Shown here: piece after piece, positions 8,674 to 16,941 of the stretch
How the letters are laid out: every line of letters starts with the position of its first letter
How positions within the stretch are numbered: the stretch's first letter is position 1
Made by a program: the position numbers and the translations under genes
DNA from: Burkholderiales bacterium 8X
GTDB taxonomy: Bacteria; Pseudomonadota; Gammaproteobacteria; Burkholderiales; Burkholderiaceae_C
Reading direction: 5' to 3'
DNA: 64,000 nucleotides
NCBI GenBank assembly: GCA_902506565.1
Contig: LR732703.1
Span: forward strand, 4,078,709 to 4,142,708
Notes under the pieces: generated by a model
Database searches by the model: none
The model's input: the letters and a program-made list of their open reading frames with translations, nothing else
What the model was told of the DNA's origin: nothing

Positions 8674-9552
8674 TCAGGGTGCTTCCGGCACCTCGATGTC
8701 GCCTTCGAAGACGGTGACCGCCGGCCCGGTCATCAGCACCGCCGCGCCCTCGTCGCCGCTCCATTCGATGGTGAGCAGCCCGCCGCGCGTCAGGACGTCG
8801 ACCCGCGCATCGAGCAGCCCGAGCCGGATGCCCGCCACCACCGCGGCGCAGGCGCCGGTGCCGCAGGCCAGCGTTTCGCCGGCGCCGCGCTCGAACACCC
8901 GCAGCCGGATGCGGCTGCGGTCGACCACCTGCATGAAGCCGGCGTTCACGCGCTGCGGAAAACGGGGATGGTGCTCGATGCGCGGCCCCTGGCTTTCGAC
9001 CGGGGCGAGGTCGACATCTGCCACCAGCTGCACCGCATGCGGATTGCCCATCGACAGCACGGCGAGCGGGACGATCTCGCTTTCGGCCCGGGTGCCGAGC
9101 GCCAGGTGCCAGGTCTGCCAGGCGCCTTCGGGACGTGGGTCGAGCCCGGCTGCATCGAAGGGAATGCACTCGGTCTCGAAGATCGGTGCGCCCATGTCGA
9201 CCGTGACCCGGCCATCCGCGCCCATGCGCGGCTCGATCACGCCCGAAAGGGTCTGCACCTTGACCGAATCGCGGTCGGTCAGGCCGTGCTCCCGCACGAA
9301 GCGCATGAAGCAGCGGGCGCCGTTGCCGCACTGCTCCACCTCGCCGCCATCGGCGTTGTGGATCACGTACTGGAAGTCGATGCCGCTCGAAGGCGAGGGT
9401 CGAACCGACAGGATCTGGTCGGCACCGACGCCGAAATGCCGGTCGGCGAGGAAACGGTATTGCTCGGCGCGAAGGCCAAGCGGCGCGCGGGTTTCGTCGA
9501 GCACCACGAAGTCGTTGCCGGCGCCCTGCATCTTGGTGAAGCGAATTCGCAT
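8674..9552 (-). CDS. dapF: Diaminopimelate epimerase DapF
   Basis: Converts LL- to meso-diaminopimelate for lysine and peptidoglycan synthesis. The 292-residue frame has the two-fold alpha/beta barrel with both catalytic cysteines: C75 in EQCGNGARC and the partner in ETLACGTGAC near residue 238. The opening RFTKMQGAGNDFVVLDE and the SMGNPHAV loop are also typical. It is about 18 residues longer than E. coli DapF because of insertions around residues 150-165. ATG at 9552. It heads the dapF - DUF484 - DUF218 - xerC - rlmI transcription unit. Confidence 0.96.
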   Translation of the reverse strand: MRIRFTKMQGAGNDFVVLDETRAPLGLRAEQYRFLADRHFGVGADQILSVRPSPSSGIDFQYVIHNADGGEVEQCGNGARCFMRFVREHGLTDRDSVKVQTLSGVIEPRMGADGRVTVDMGAPIFETECIPFDAAGLDPRPEGAWQTWHLALGTRAESEIVPLAVLSMGNPHAVQLVADVDLAPVESQGPRIEHHPRFPQRVNAGFMQVVDRSRIRLRVFERGAGETLACGTGACAAVVAGIRLGLLDARVDVLTRGGLLTIEWSGDEGAAVLMTGPAVTVFEGDIEVPEAP

Positions 9553-9620
9553 CGCGGGATTATCGGCGCGCCTCTCGGCATCCGGCTCTCGGCCGAGGCA
9601 TCCGCCGCCTGCCATCCGGT

Positions 9621-10265
9621 TCAGCGGCTGCGAAGCTGGCGGACGCGGTCCAATGCTCGGTCGAGGAAGGGCAGCCGGTCCTGCCCCCAGAAGCGCTCGC
9701 CATGCAGCACGTAGGTCGGCGCACCGAAGACGCCCTGCTCCACCGCCTCGGCGCTGTACAGACGGTAGGCGGCGAGCGTTTCGGGGGTCTGCTCCAGCGC
9801 CTGCAGCGCGGCGCCCTCGTAGCCGTTCTCGTCGGCGATCGCGATGCGGACCGCGGCGTCGGCGGTGTCGCGCTCCTCGGCCCACAGTGCGCGCAGCAAG
9901 GCATGCGAGAGCGGCTGTGCGTCCAGCCCCTTGAGCTGGGCGGCGATCACCATCCAGCCCGGGTACTTGTTCCAGTTCGGATCGGACGGCGCGCCCTTCG
10001 GATAGTGCGCCGGCTCCAGGTTCAGGGCCATGCCGAGATGCTCGCGCCAACGTGCGAGTTCGAGCGCGTGATAGCTGCGCCGCGGTTCGGGACGCGTCTT
10101 GAGCGGGATGCCGCCGGTCTGCGGCACCACCGCCTGGAAGTCGTAGGGCTTGAGGACCAGCCGGACTCGATGTCGACGGACGATGTCCTGCAGCTGCGGA
10201 CCGCCGAGATAGGCCCACGGCGAAGAGAGGCTGTAGTAGCAATCGAGCTGGATCATGTCTGGCAT
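9621..10265 (-). CDS. 2-hydroxychromene-2-carboxylate isomerase-type DsbA-family protein
   Basis: A 214-residue thioredoxin-fold protein of the HCCA isomerase / kappa-class GST group. It has the Ser-type active site near the start (YYSLSSPWAYLG, with no CxxC) and the C-terminal FGAPTYVLHGERFWGQDRL block that binds glutathione in the family. True HCCA isomerases act in naphthalene degradation; no other naphthalene gene is here, so the substrate is unknown. The ATG at 10265 (another at 10256) faces the plus-strand flavoprotein gene with only 12 bp between starts, so the two probably share a control region. A second family member lies at 62161-62763. Confidence 0.82.
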   Translation of the reverse strand: MPDMIQLDCYYSLSSPWAYLGGPQLQDIVRRHRVRLVLKPYDFQAVVPQTGGIPLKTRPEPRRSYHALELARWREHLGMALNLEPAHYPKGAPSDPNWNKYPGWMVIAAQLKGLDAQPLSHALLRALWAEERDTADAAVRIAIADENGYEGAALQALEQTPETLAAYRLYSAEAVEQGVFGAPTYVLHGERFWGQDRLPFLDRALDRVRQLRSR

Positions 10266-10277
10266 TATCTTCAGCCG

Positions 10278-11840
10278 ATGCGCGATCCAGAACCCGCGGC
10301 CGAGCTGCCGCCCGTCCCCTTCCAGTCCACCGAAAGCCCGCGCGATGCCGAGGCTTTGGCACGCCTGGCGGCAACGGCCCGGGCCGACCTCGAACGCATC
10401 AACCTGCCGCCCGCGGCGTGGGTGCTGCCGGCGGAGTCCTCGAATGCAACTCAGCCGGTGCTGGACGCGCTCATCGCCGGTGCCGGCATGTGCGGCCAGA
10501 CCGCCGCCTTCGCCTTGCGCCGCGAAGGCATCGTCAACCTGCGCATCGTGGATCGAGCGCCGCGAGGCCAGGAAGGCCCCTGGGGTACCTACGCGCGGAT
10601 GCTCACCCTGCGCAGCCCCAAGCAGGTCGGCGGGCCGGAGCTCGGCGTGCCGTCGTTGAGCTTTCGAAGCTGGTACGAGGCGCAACACGGGAGCGAAGGC
10701 TGGCGCCAGCTTCACAAGATCGGCCGCATCGATTGGCGCGACTACCTTCTGTGGCTTCGGGACACGGTCGATCTGCCGGTCGAGAACCAGGTCTCGCTTC
10801 GATCGGTGGCGCATGAACCGGACGGCCGCGTGCTCGCGATCGAGCTGGAGCGCGCCGACGGCACGATCGAGCAGGTGCGATGCAGGCAGCTGGTGCTGGC
10901 GCTCGGGCGCGACGGCAGCGGCGCGCCCCGCTGGCCCGACTTCCCGTCGCTGACCCAGCGCGGCGGACGAATTCGAGGCGAAGCCCAGCGCGTCTTCCAC
11001 TCGGCCGACGCGATCGACTTCGGCAGCTTGCGCGGCAAGCGGGTCGGGGTGCTGGGTGCCGGCGCCTCTGCGTTCGACAACGCGGCTTCGGCACTGGACG
11101 CCGGCGCGGCCGAAGTGCTGCTCTTCGCCAGGCGCAGCCAGTTGCCGCAGGTCAACAAGAGCAAGGCTGCCTCGAGTCACGGTTTCCTCCGCGGCTTCGA
11201 GGGCCTGGACGACGCCCGCAAGTGGCGCGTCTACACCTACATCTTCGAGCAGCAGGTGCCGCCGCCCTGGGAAACCGTGCGGCGCTGCGACGCGTTTCCG
11301 AACTTCACGCTCCGGCTCGGCTCGCCCTGGATCGACGTGGTGCCTGATGCGGACGGGGTCGAGGTCGTGGTCGACGGGGCGGCCGGCCGATCGACCGAGC
11401 GCTTCGATGCGGTGATCTTCGGCACCGGCTTCGATGTCGACCTGCTCGACCGGCCCGAGCTCGCCCGCTACACGCCGCACCTCGAGACCTGGGCCAGCCA
11501 TGTCTCGGCCGAAGAGGCGCAGCAGCATCCCGAACCGGCGCGCTTCCCGTACCTGGGGCCGGGGTTCGAGCTGCGATCGGACACGAGCCTTTCGATCGAG
11601 GCGGCCGAGCGGGCCGCACTGGCGCGAATGCGTCTTTTCAACTGGGGCGCCACCATGAGCCACGGCGCGCTGGCGGGCGATATTCCGGGGCTCGCGATCG
11701 GCGCGACCCGGCTGGCCCAGGCGATCGCCCGCGACCTGTTCGTGGAGGATGCCGATCGACACTGGGCCCGGCTGCAGGCGCATGACGAGCCGGAATTGAT
11801 CGCCACCCGCTGGTACGTACCGCCCGGCCGGCCGGACTAG
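10278..11840 (+). CDS. NAD(P)-binding flavoprotein oxidoreductase (FMO/lysine-ornithine hydroxylase-like)
   Basis: A 520-residue protein with two nucleotide-binding Rossmann motifs: AGAGMCGQ near residue 70 (FAD) and LGAGASAFDNA near residue 260 (NADPH). The typical FMO-type GTGFDVD segment lies near residue 380. Conserved features such as GPWGTYARMLTLRSPK suggest N-hydroxylating or Baeyer-Villiger-type flavin monooxygenases, but the substrate cannot be told. The first 60 residues are an unmatched acidic lead. The gene is divergent from the DsbA-like isomerase gene with a 12-bp spacing, and the pair may act on the same xenobiotic or thiol-conjugated substrate (inference). Confidence 0.72.
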   Translation: MRDPEPAAELPPVPFQSTESPRDAEALARLAATARADLERINLPPAAWVLPAESSNATQPVLDALIAGAGMCGQTAAFALRREGIVNLRIVDRAPRGQEGPWGTYARMLTLRSPKQVGGPELGVPSLSFRSWYEAQHGSEGWRQLHKIGRIDWRDYLLWLRDTVDLPVENQVSLRSVAHEPDGRVLAIELERADGTIEQVRCRQLVLALGRDGSGAPRWPDFPSLTQRGGRIRGEAQRVFHSADAIDFGSLRGKRVGVLGAGASAFDNAASALDAGAAEVLLFARRSQLPQVNKSKAASSHGFLRGFEGLDDARKWRVYTYIFEQQVPPPWETVRRCDAFPNFTLRLGSPWIDVVPDADGVEVVVDGAAGRSTERFDAVIFGTGFDVDLLDRPELARYTPHLETWASHVSAEEAQQHPEPARFPYLGPGFELRSDTSLSIEAAERAALARMRLFNWGATMSHGALAGDIPGLAIGATRLAQAIARDLFVEDADRHWARLQAHDEPELIATRWYVPPGRPD

Positions 11841-11853
11841 CCCCCTCTGCTGC

Positions 11854-12198
11854 CTACAGCACCGCAAAGGCCGTATCGCCGCTGCGCTCCCGGTTTTCGT
11901 AGGCTGCGATCCAGTCGCGGCACTTGTCGGCCAACAGGCTCTCCGCCTCGGCCCTGCTCGCGGCGGCGCCGGACATGGCGATCCGGCTGAGCCATTCGTC
12001 CTGCCGGTACACGTCTGCGTGATAGTGGGTGCCTTCCGCCGACTGGGAAGCGACGCCGACCTCGATCGTCCATTCGACGACATCGATGGCCGGCGCCGGC
12101 CGCTCGGAAGCGGCTTGCGCCTCGGCCTCGGCCGGGGTCGCAGCAGCGATGGATGCCGCTTTCGCCGCGCTGGCGGGCTCTGATGTCATGCTCTCCAT
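11854..12198 (-). CDS. Hypothetical protein, 114 aa
   Basis: A small Ala/Glu-rich cytoplasmic protein (MESMTSEPASAAK) that I do not recognise. The second half looks folded: EWTIEVGVASQSAEGTHYH and YRQDEWLSRIA, followed by a helix rich in Ala and Glu and the ending RSGDTAFAVL. The ATG at 12198 has a GAGGA Shine-Dalgarno just upstream, which decides it over the in-frame start at 12258. It stands alone between the flavoprotein gene (convergent, 13 bp away) and the signalling island. Codon composition resembles its neighbours, so it is probably a real gene. Confidence 0.55.
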   Translation of the reverse strand: MESMTSEPASAAKAASIAAATPAEAEAQAASERPAPAIDVVEWTIEVGVASQSAEGTHYHADVYRQDEWLSRIAMSGAAASRAEAESLLADKCRDWIAAYENRERSGDTAFAVL

Positions 12199-12282
12199 GG
12201 GGTCCTCGGCGATTCTTGATTTTGATGACGGTCGGATCGAGAGCGCCGATGAGACCACCGAATCCGGCCCGTGGCAACTACG

Positions 12283-14106
12283 TCAAGAGACCTCAGTGCG
12301 TCCTTCGCGCGAGCCGGCTTCGGGCGATCCGGCCGATGCCGCGGACCGTTGCGGACCCGGCGCGCGGGCGCCGCCGCGGCTGTCGGCGGGCAAGTCTTGC
12401 CGGCCGCCGACAGGCTCGCCCCGCAGCGGCTGGGTGGCCTCGGCCACCGCGCGCAGGAGCGAGCCGATGTCGAACGGCTTGGTCAGGATCGAGCGCGTGC
12501 CCAGGATGCGGCCGACCTCGACCATGTCCGCGTAGCCGGTCGCCAGGATGAAGGGCAGGTCGGGCGCCCACTCGCGGGCACGGCGGATCACCTCGGCGCC
12601 GTTCATGCCCGGCATGGCGTAGTCGACGATCACCAGTTCGGGGAGGCTGTGCGCGATCCGGGCCAGGCCCGCGGCGCCATCCGCCGCCGCGGTCACGCTG
12701 TGGCCGGCCTGCTGCAGGCTTTCGACGATGACCCGGCGCACGTCCTCGTCGTCCTCGATCACCAGGATGCGCCGTTGGCCGGACACCGGCAGTTCGCCGT
12801 CCTCGGCGATGTCGGCCGGCTCCGCCTCGCGGTGCGCGTCGACCAGCGGGAACGACACCTCGACCACCGTGCCTTTGCCGGGCTCGCTCGCGATGCGGGT
12901 CGACCCGCCCGACTGCTGCGCGAAGCCGTAGACCTGGCTCAGGCCGAGGCCGGTGCCGCTGCCGACCGGCTTGGTGGTGAAGAACGGATCGAACACCTTG
13001 GTCAGGAGCGCCTTCGGGATGCCGGCCCCATCGTCCTGCACGGCGACCACGACCTGACGGCTCTCGGCCGCCTCGCCCGACGCCGGGCTTGGCTCGCGCA
13101 CCCGGGTCGTGATCCGGATGAAGCCCTGGCCGCCGGTCGCGTCCTTGGCGTTCACGACCAGGTTGAGGATTGCCATCTCGAGCTGGCTCGGATCCAGCTT
13201 GGCCCAGGCCTCGCCCTCGCACAGCTCGAATGCGAGCCGCACCCCGGTACCGGCCGAGACCGCGATCAGCTCCTGCATGCCGACCAGGAGCGCATTGACG
13301 TCGGTCATGCGCGGCAGCAGGGATTGCGCCCTCGCGAACGACAGCAGCTGCCCGGTGAGCTTGGAGCCGCGCCCCACGGCGCGCCGGGCCTGCGAGGCGA
13401 TCTTCTCGACCTTCGGCTCCGGCGCGATCCGGGCCAGGAGCTCGAGGTTCATGCTGACCACGTGCAGCAGATTGTTGAAGTCGTGGGCGATGCCGCCGGT
13501 CAGCCGGCCGATCGCCTCCATCTTCTGGACCTGCACCAGCGCCGCCTGCACCCGCTCGCGTTCGGCGATTTCGCTCATCAGCCGGTCGTTGGCGCCGGCG
13601 AGTTCGCGGGTGCGGGCCACGATACGGTCTTCCAGTTGGCGATTGAGCTGGTCGACGGTGGCCCGGGCCTGGTCCAGCTCCTCGAGATGCCGGCGGGTCG
13701 CATACTGGCGCTCGCGGCCGCGCACCGCGGCTTCGGCGGCGCTGGCCAGCGTGTCGGCATTGACCGGCCGCTCGAGCAGCACCACGTTGCCCATTGCGCG
13801 AAGCGAGGCCTGGGCCGAGTCCGAGCGCCGCTTGGTGTGCCGCGTGGTCAGCACGATGAACGGAAAGTCGGACCAGCTCGGCTGAGCACCCAGCCATTCG
13901 TGCAGCGGGCTGTCGGGCGTGACGGTGAATTCTTCCTCCGTCACGATCGCCGCCTCGGCGCCCTCCCGCTTCAAGCCCTCCAGCAAGTCGGAGCGGCTCT
14001 GGCACAGCTCGGCCGCGAGGCCGCGCAGCTGCAGCACGCCCTGGATGACTTCGGCATCGCGGCCGCGAGGGGCGTGGACCAGTACGCGACGAGGAGAAGT
14101 CGGCAC
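12283..14106 (-). CDS. Hybrid histidine kinase with degenerate N-terminal receiver and C-terminal receiver
   Basis: A 607-residue soluble kinase. Residues 1-130 resemble a receiver fold but the phospho-acceptor region reads VTEEEF and the conserved Lys is Arg (LLERP), so it is probably non-phosphorylatable. A coiled coil (130-195) leads to the HisKA domain with H208 in GGIAHDFNN, a HATPase domain with N-box NLVVNAKDA, QDDGAGIP and GSGTGLGLS, and a C-terminal receiver with acceptor D495 (VDYAMPGMNG) and K543. The last 50 residues are a disordered Gly/Ala/Arg tail. The start is GTG at 14106, 9 bp after the KaiC-like gene's stop. It is the last gene of the signalling operon. No membrane segment, so it senses inside the cell or through partners. 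Confidence 0.88.
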   Translation of the reverse strand: MPTSPRRVLVHAPRGRDAEVIQGVLQLRGLAAELCQSRSDLLEGLKREGAEAAIVTEEEFTVTPDSPLHEWLGAQPSWSDFPFIVLTTRHTKRRSDSAQASLRAMGNVVLLERPVNADTLASAAEAAVRGRERQYATRRHLEELDQARATVDQLNRQLEDRIVARTRELAGANDRLMSEIAERERVQAALVQVQKMEAIGRLTGGIAHDFNNLLHVVSMNLELLARIAPEPKVEKIASQARRAVGRGSKLTGQLLSFARAQSLLPRMTDVNALLVGMQELIAVSAGTGVRLAFELCEGEAWAKLDPSQLEMAILNLVVNAKDATGGQGFIRITTRVREPSPASGEAAESRQVVVAVQDDGAGIPKALLTKVFDPFFTTKPVGSGTGLGLSQVYGFAQQSGGSTRIASEPGKGTVVEVSFPLVDAHREAEPADIAEDGELPVSGQRRILVIEDDEDVRRVIVESLQQAGHSVTAAADGAAGLARIAHSLPELVIVDYAMPGMNGAEVIRRAREWAPDLPFILATGYADMVEVGRILGTRSILTKPFDIGSLLRAVAEATQPLRGEPVGGRQDLPADSRGGARAPGPQRSAASAGSPEAGSREGRTEVS

Positions 14107-14115
14107 GGCTCCAGC

Positions 14116-15630
14116 CTACTTCGTGACGATGTCGGAACCATCGCCGAGCAGGGCCTGGCTGCCGGCATAGCTCGCCACGCCCTTCAGCACGCCGACGAAG
14201 TCGGTCAGCGCCTGGCCGACCTCGACTCCGCCCTTGCCCAGCCGGAACTCGCGAATGGTGAGCTCGTGCGCCTGGGTCCGGCTCTTGACCACCGAGACCG
14301 CCTTCAGGAGGCTGCCGCGCGCCTCGAAGAAGCGGAACAACAGGATCGCGTCGCTCAGGTAGCTCATGTCGAGATCGGTGCGGCCTTCGCCGAACAGCCC
14401 GTGCTGCCCCAGCACCAGGATCGTGGCGACGCCTTGCTGGTTGAGATAGGTCAGCAGCTCGTGCATCTGCAGCATCAGGAACTTGCCGCCCGGCATCGCC
14501 TGCAGGTAGGCATTGAGGCTGTCCACGCCGACCATGGTCGCGCGGCGGACCTCCACCGCATGCCGGACCAGGCTCACGAATTCGCCGGGCGACATCGCGG
14601 CCGGGTCGAGCGCGATGATCTCCAGTTGGCCGCTCGAGAGATAGCGCTCGATCGGGATGTCGAGCGATCGGCACCGGGCCAGCAGCGTGGCGAGGCCTTC
14701 GTCGAACAGGTAGTACGAGCATTGCTCGCCGCGCGCGAGCGCGGCCGCGATGCAGGTCATGGCGGTGGTGGTCTTGCCGACGCCCGACGGCCCGACGAAG
14801 AGCGTGTTGCTGCCGTAGTTGAGGCCGCCACCCAGGATGTCGTCGAGGGCCCGGTTGCCGGTGCTCGCCGCGATCTGCTCGAAGCTGCTGCGATGCTCCG
14901 CGGCCACCAGCCTCGGGAACAGCTCGATGCCGCCGGTATCGAGCCGGAAATCGTGTTCGCCGCCGCGGAACTTGACGCCCCGCAGCTTGACGACCCGAAG
15001 AAACCGCTTGTTCTCGCCGTATTCGCCGACCACCTGGTCCAGGCTCAGCACGCCGTGGGCGATGCTGTGCAGCTGCAGGTCGCCGGCCTTGGTCGACATG
15101 TCGTCCAGCATCAGCACGGTGCACTTGAAGCGCACGAAGAAATGCTTGAGCGCCAGGATCTGCCGCCGATATCGCAGCGGATCCTGCGCCAGCAGCCGCA
15201 TCTCGGAAAGACTGTCGAACACCACGCGCTGCGGCTTGATGCGTTCGACCTCCGCCATCACGCCGCGAGTGGTCTCGCCGAGCTCGACCTCGGACGGATG
15301 CAGGATCGACTGTTCGGCGTCCGGGCCAAGCCCGTCGATCGTCACCAGCTCGAAGATCGTGAGGCCTTCGAGCGACCAGCCGTGCGAGGCGGCCACGGTA
15401 CGCAGCTCGTCGCCGGTTTCCGACAAGGTGACATAAAGCCCGGTTTCTCCGCGCTTCACGCCTTCGAGCAGGAACTGGATGCCGAGGGTGGTCTTGCCGG
15501 CGCCCGGCTGGCCTTCGACCAAGTACAGATGGTGGGTCGGCAGGCCGCCGCCCAGCACATGGTCGAGGCCCTCGATGCCGGTGGAGGCTCGGGCTTGATC
15601 GGGGATTCGGGCGGTTTCCGGTGGGGTCAT
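14116..15630 (-). CDS. KaiC-like two-domain RecA-fold ATPase
   Basis: A 504-residue protein with duplicated KaiC domains (about 15-245 and 250-490). Walker A motifs are GQPGAGKTT (40-48) and GPSGVGKTT (280-288). Against cyanobacterial KaiC recalled from memory, the catalytic Glu pairs read S70-E71 in CI and D310-E311 in CII, so only the second Glu is kept in each. The phosphosite segment reads TDLDMSYLSD: T418 and S423 match T426 and S431 while Y424 replaces T432. No kaiA or kaiB gene is present. GGAG precedes the ATG at 15630. It sits between histidine-kinase-type genes on the same strand, so a role in signal integration rather than a clock is likely. Identity as a KaiC homologue is secure. 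Confidence 0.9.
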   Translation of the reverse strand: MTPPETARIPDQARASTGIEGLDHVLGGGLPTHHLYLVEGQPGAGKTTLGIQFLLEGVKRGETGLYVTLSETGDELRTVAASHGWSLEGLTIFELVTIDGLGPDAEQSILHPSEVELGETTRGVMAEVERIKPQRVVFDSLSEMRLLAQDPLRYRRQILALKHFFVRFKCTVLMLDDMSTKAGDLQLHSIAHGVLSLDQVVGEYGENKRFLRVVKLRGVKFRGGEHDFRLDTGGIELFPRLVAAEHRSSFEQIAASTGNRALDDILGGGLNYGSNTLFVGPSGVGKTTTAMTCIAAALARGEQCSYYLFDEGLATLLARCRSLDIPIERYLSSGQLEIIALDPAAMSPGEFVSLVRHAVEVRRATMVGVDSLNAYLQAMPGGKFLMLQMHELLTYLNQQGVATILVLGQHGLFGEGRTDLDMSYLSDAILLFRFFEARGSLLKAVSVVKSRTQAHELTIREFRLGKGGVEVGQALTDFVGVLKGVASYAGSQALLGDGSDIVTK

Positions 15631-15718
15631 GACGGCTCCGGCACGTTGGCGCTCAGCGTCGATCGGGCCTTGGGAAATGTTCTGTGGGAATTCTGGCGAA
15701 CGGGCGCCGACTCAGCTG

Positions 15719-16477
15719 TCAGCCGCGGGACCGATCCGATGCAGGACGCCGGGGAGCGGACTCGGGCTCCGGCTCGGGGTTTTGCTCCGGCTCCGGCTCG
15801 GGCTCGGGCTCGGGCGACAGCGCGAGCCGGACACTCTCGCCGTCGACCTCGATCTCGAATCCCATCCCGTCGGCCAGCGCCTGCAGGGCCACCGCATCGA
15901 TCGCCAGCGTGCGTGGCGCACGCAGGGCGCCCGCCATCGGGTCGGGCGTTTCGGAGGTGCCGCGGACCGCCACGAAGCGGATGCCGCTCGAGTTGAGGGC
16001 TTCGATCCGGATGCTGCCGAGCGCCTGGGCGCTGTCGTTGAGATAGCCGAGCGCACCCAGCACCATGTAGCGCAGGGCCGCGGCCTCGCCGAAAACCGGC
16101 TCCGCCTCGCGCGCCGCGAGACTCTCGTCCACCAGCAGCTGGATGCCGTTGAGCTCGAACGCGGCCCGCATCAGCCCGACACATTGTTTGACCAGGGCGC
16201 TGCGGGCGATGCCCTCGGCATCGGACACCAGTTCCCAATGCCGAAGGGCCCGGACGCCGCTGGTGATGGCGCCGACCTGCTCCTCGATCATGCCGATGCG
16301 CTGCTCCCAGCTGCCCTCGTCGCTGCTGGCCGAGCCGCGCTTCAGGAGCAGCAGGCCCATGCGGATGATCGAGACCGGCGCCGCCATGTCGTGGCGAACG
16401 GCCGGGAGAGCGCGGGTGAAAAGCTCGTGTCGCACGCCGGCCGCGATCCAGCTGCGGGCGCCGGGCGAGGCCTTCAT
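15719..16477 (-). CDS. ChpT/HPt-like histidine phosphotransfer candidate with a Pro-Glu repeat tail
   Basis: A 252-residue protein whose start resembles the dimerisation helix of a histidine kinase or ChpT: VRHDMAAPVSIIRMGLLLL, with H29 as candidate phospho-acceptor. A second region (about 125-215) looks like a decayed kinase ATPase fold: an N-box-like helix ends in NDSAQ, but the DxGxG and GxGLG nucleotide loops are missing. The C-terminus (about 222-241) is a run of Pro-Glu dipeptides encoded by a hexanucleotide repeat near 15761-15817. The ATG at 16477 overlaps the stop of the preceding stand-alone receiver (ATGA), so the two are translationally coupled. A degenerate histidine kinase is the main alternative to a phosphotransferase. 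Confidence 0.6.
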   Translation of the reverse strand: MKASPGARSWIAAGVRHELFTRALPAVRHDMAAPVSIIRMGLLLLKRGSASSDEGSWEQRIGMIEEQVGAITSGVRALRHWELVSDAEGIARSALVKQCVGLMRAAFELNGIQLLVDESLAAREAEPVFGEAAALRYMVLGALGYLNDSAQALGSIRIEALNSSGIRFVAVRGTSETPDPMAGALRAPRTLAIDAVALQALADGMGFEIEVDGESVRLALSPEPEPEPEPEQNPEPEPESAPRRPASDRSRG

Positions 16478-16860
16478 GCAGTCGGCGGACTGGAAGCGCC
16501 GGCACCGGGCGGCGACGCGAGGATCCGGTCGAGCACATCGAAGTCGATCGGCTTCTGGAGATGGTGGTCGAACAGGCCGGCCGCGTTGGCGCCGCTGCTC
16601 TCGCTGGCTGCGAAGCCCGAGATCGCGACCAGCAGGAAAGGCTCGCCCGCGGCCTTCGCGCGCAATTGGCGGGCCACCTCGGCGCCCGGCAGGTCAGGCA
16701 GCGTCAGGTCGACCAGCGCTGCATCGAAGTCTTCGGTGGCGGCCAGGTCGAGCGCCTGTCGCGCGGTATAGGTGCAGCGAGCCGTGTGGTCCTGCAGGAC
16801 GAGCAACTCCTGGAGCAGGTCCGCCGCAGCTTCGTTGTCGTCGACGATCAGCACATTCAC
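16474..16860 (-). CDS. Stand-alone response regulator receiver (CheY-like)
   Basis: A 128-residue single-domain receiver: acidic pair D7-D8 (IVDDNE), acceptor D51 (ALVDLTLPDLPG), Ser at ISGFAAS and K103 (LQKPID). It has no output domain; the tail is Gly/Ala/Ser/Pro. The GTG at 16860 is preceded by AGGGAG at 7 nt, which decides the start over a TTG at 16881. The 3' end overlaps the ChpT-like gene by 4 bp. Such a pair would suit phosphate relay between the hybrid kinases of this island. Confidence 0.88.
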   Translation of the reverse strand: MNVLIVDDNEAAADLLQELLVLQDHTARCTYTARQALDLAATEDFDAALVDLTLPDLPGAEVARQLRAKAAGEPFLLVAISGFAASESSGANAAGLFDHHLQKPIDFDVLDRILASPPGAGASSPPTA

Positions 16861-16941
16861 ACTCAAACTCCCTGCAAGCAAAAGTGAAGGAGTATCCGCG
16901 CGACATCAGCCGGAAGCTTGTAGGAAACATTCCTATTCTCA

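Noticed and set aside
9621..12083. A long minus-strand frame joining the DsbA-like gene to sequence antisense to the flavoprotein gene
   Set aside because: The extension beyond 10265 is antisense to a well-supported plus-strand gene.
14116..15630. A circadian clock
   Set aside because: No kaiA or kaiB, altered phosphosite, and kinase-rich context point to another role.
12271..15996. A 1241-codon open frame on the plus strand
   Set aside because: It is antisense to the hybrid kinase and KaiC-like genes; in GC-rich DNA such frames arise from codon bias. No motif or Shine-Dalgarno supports it.
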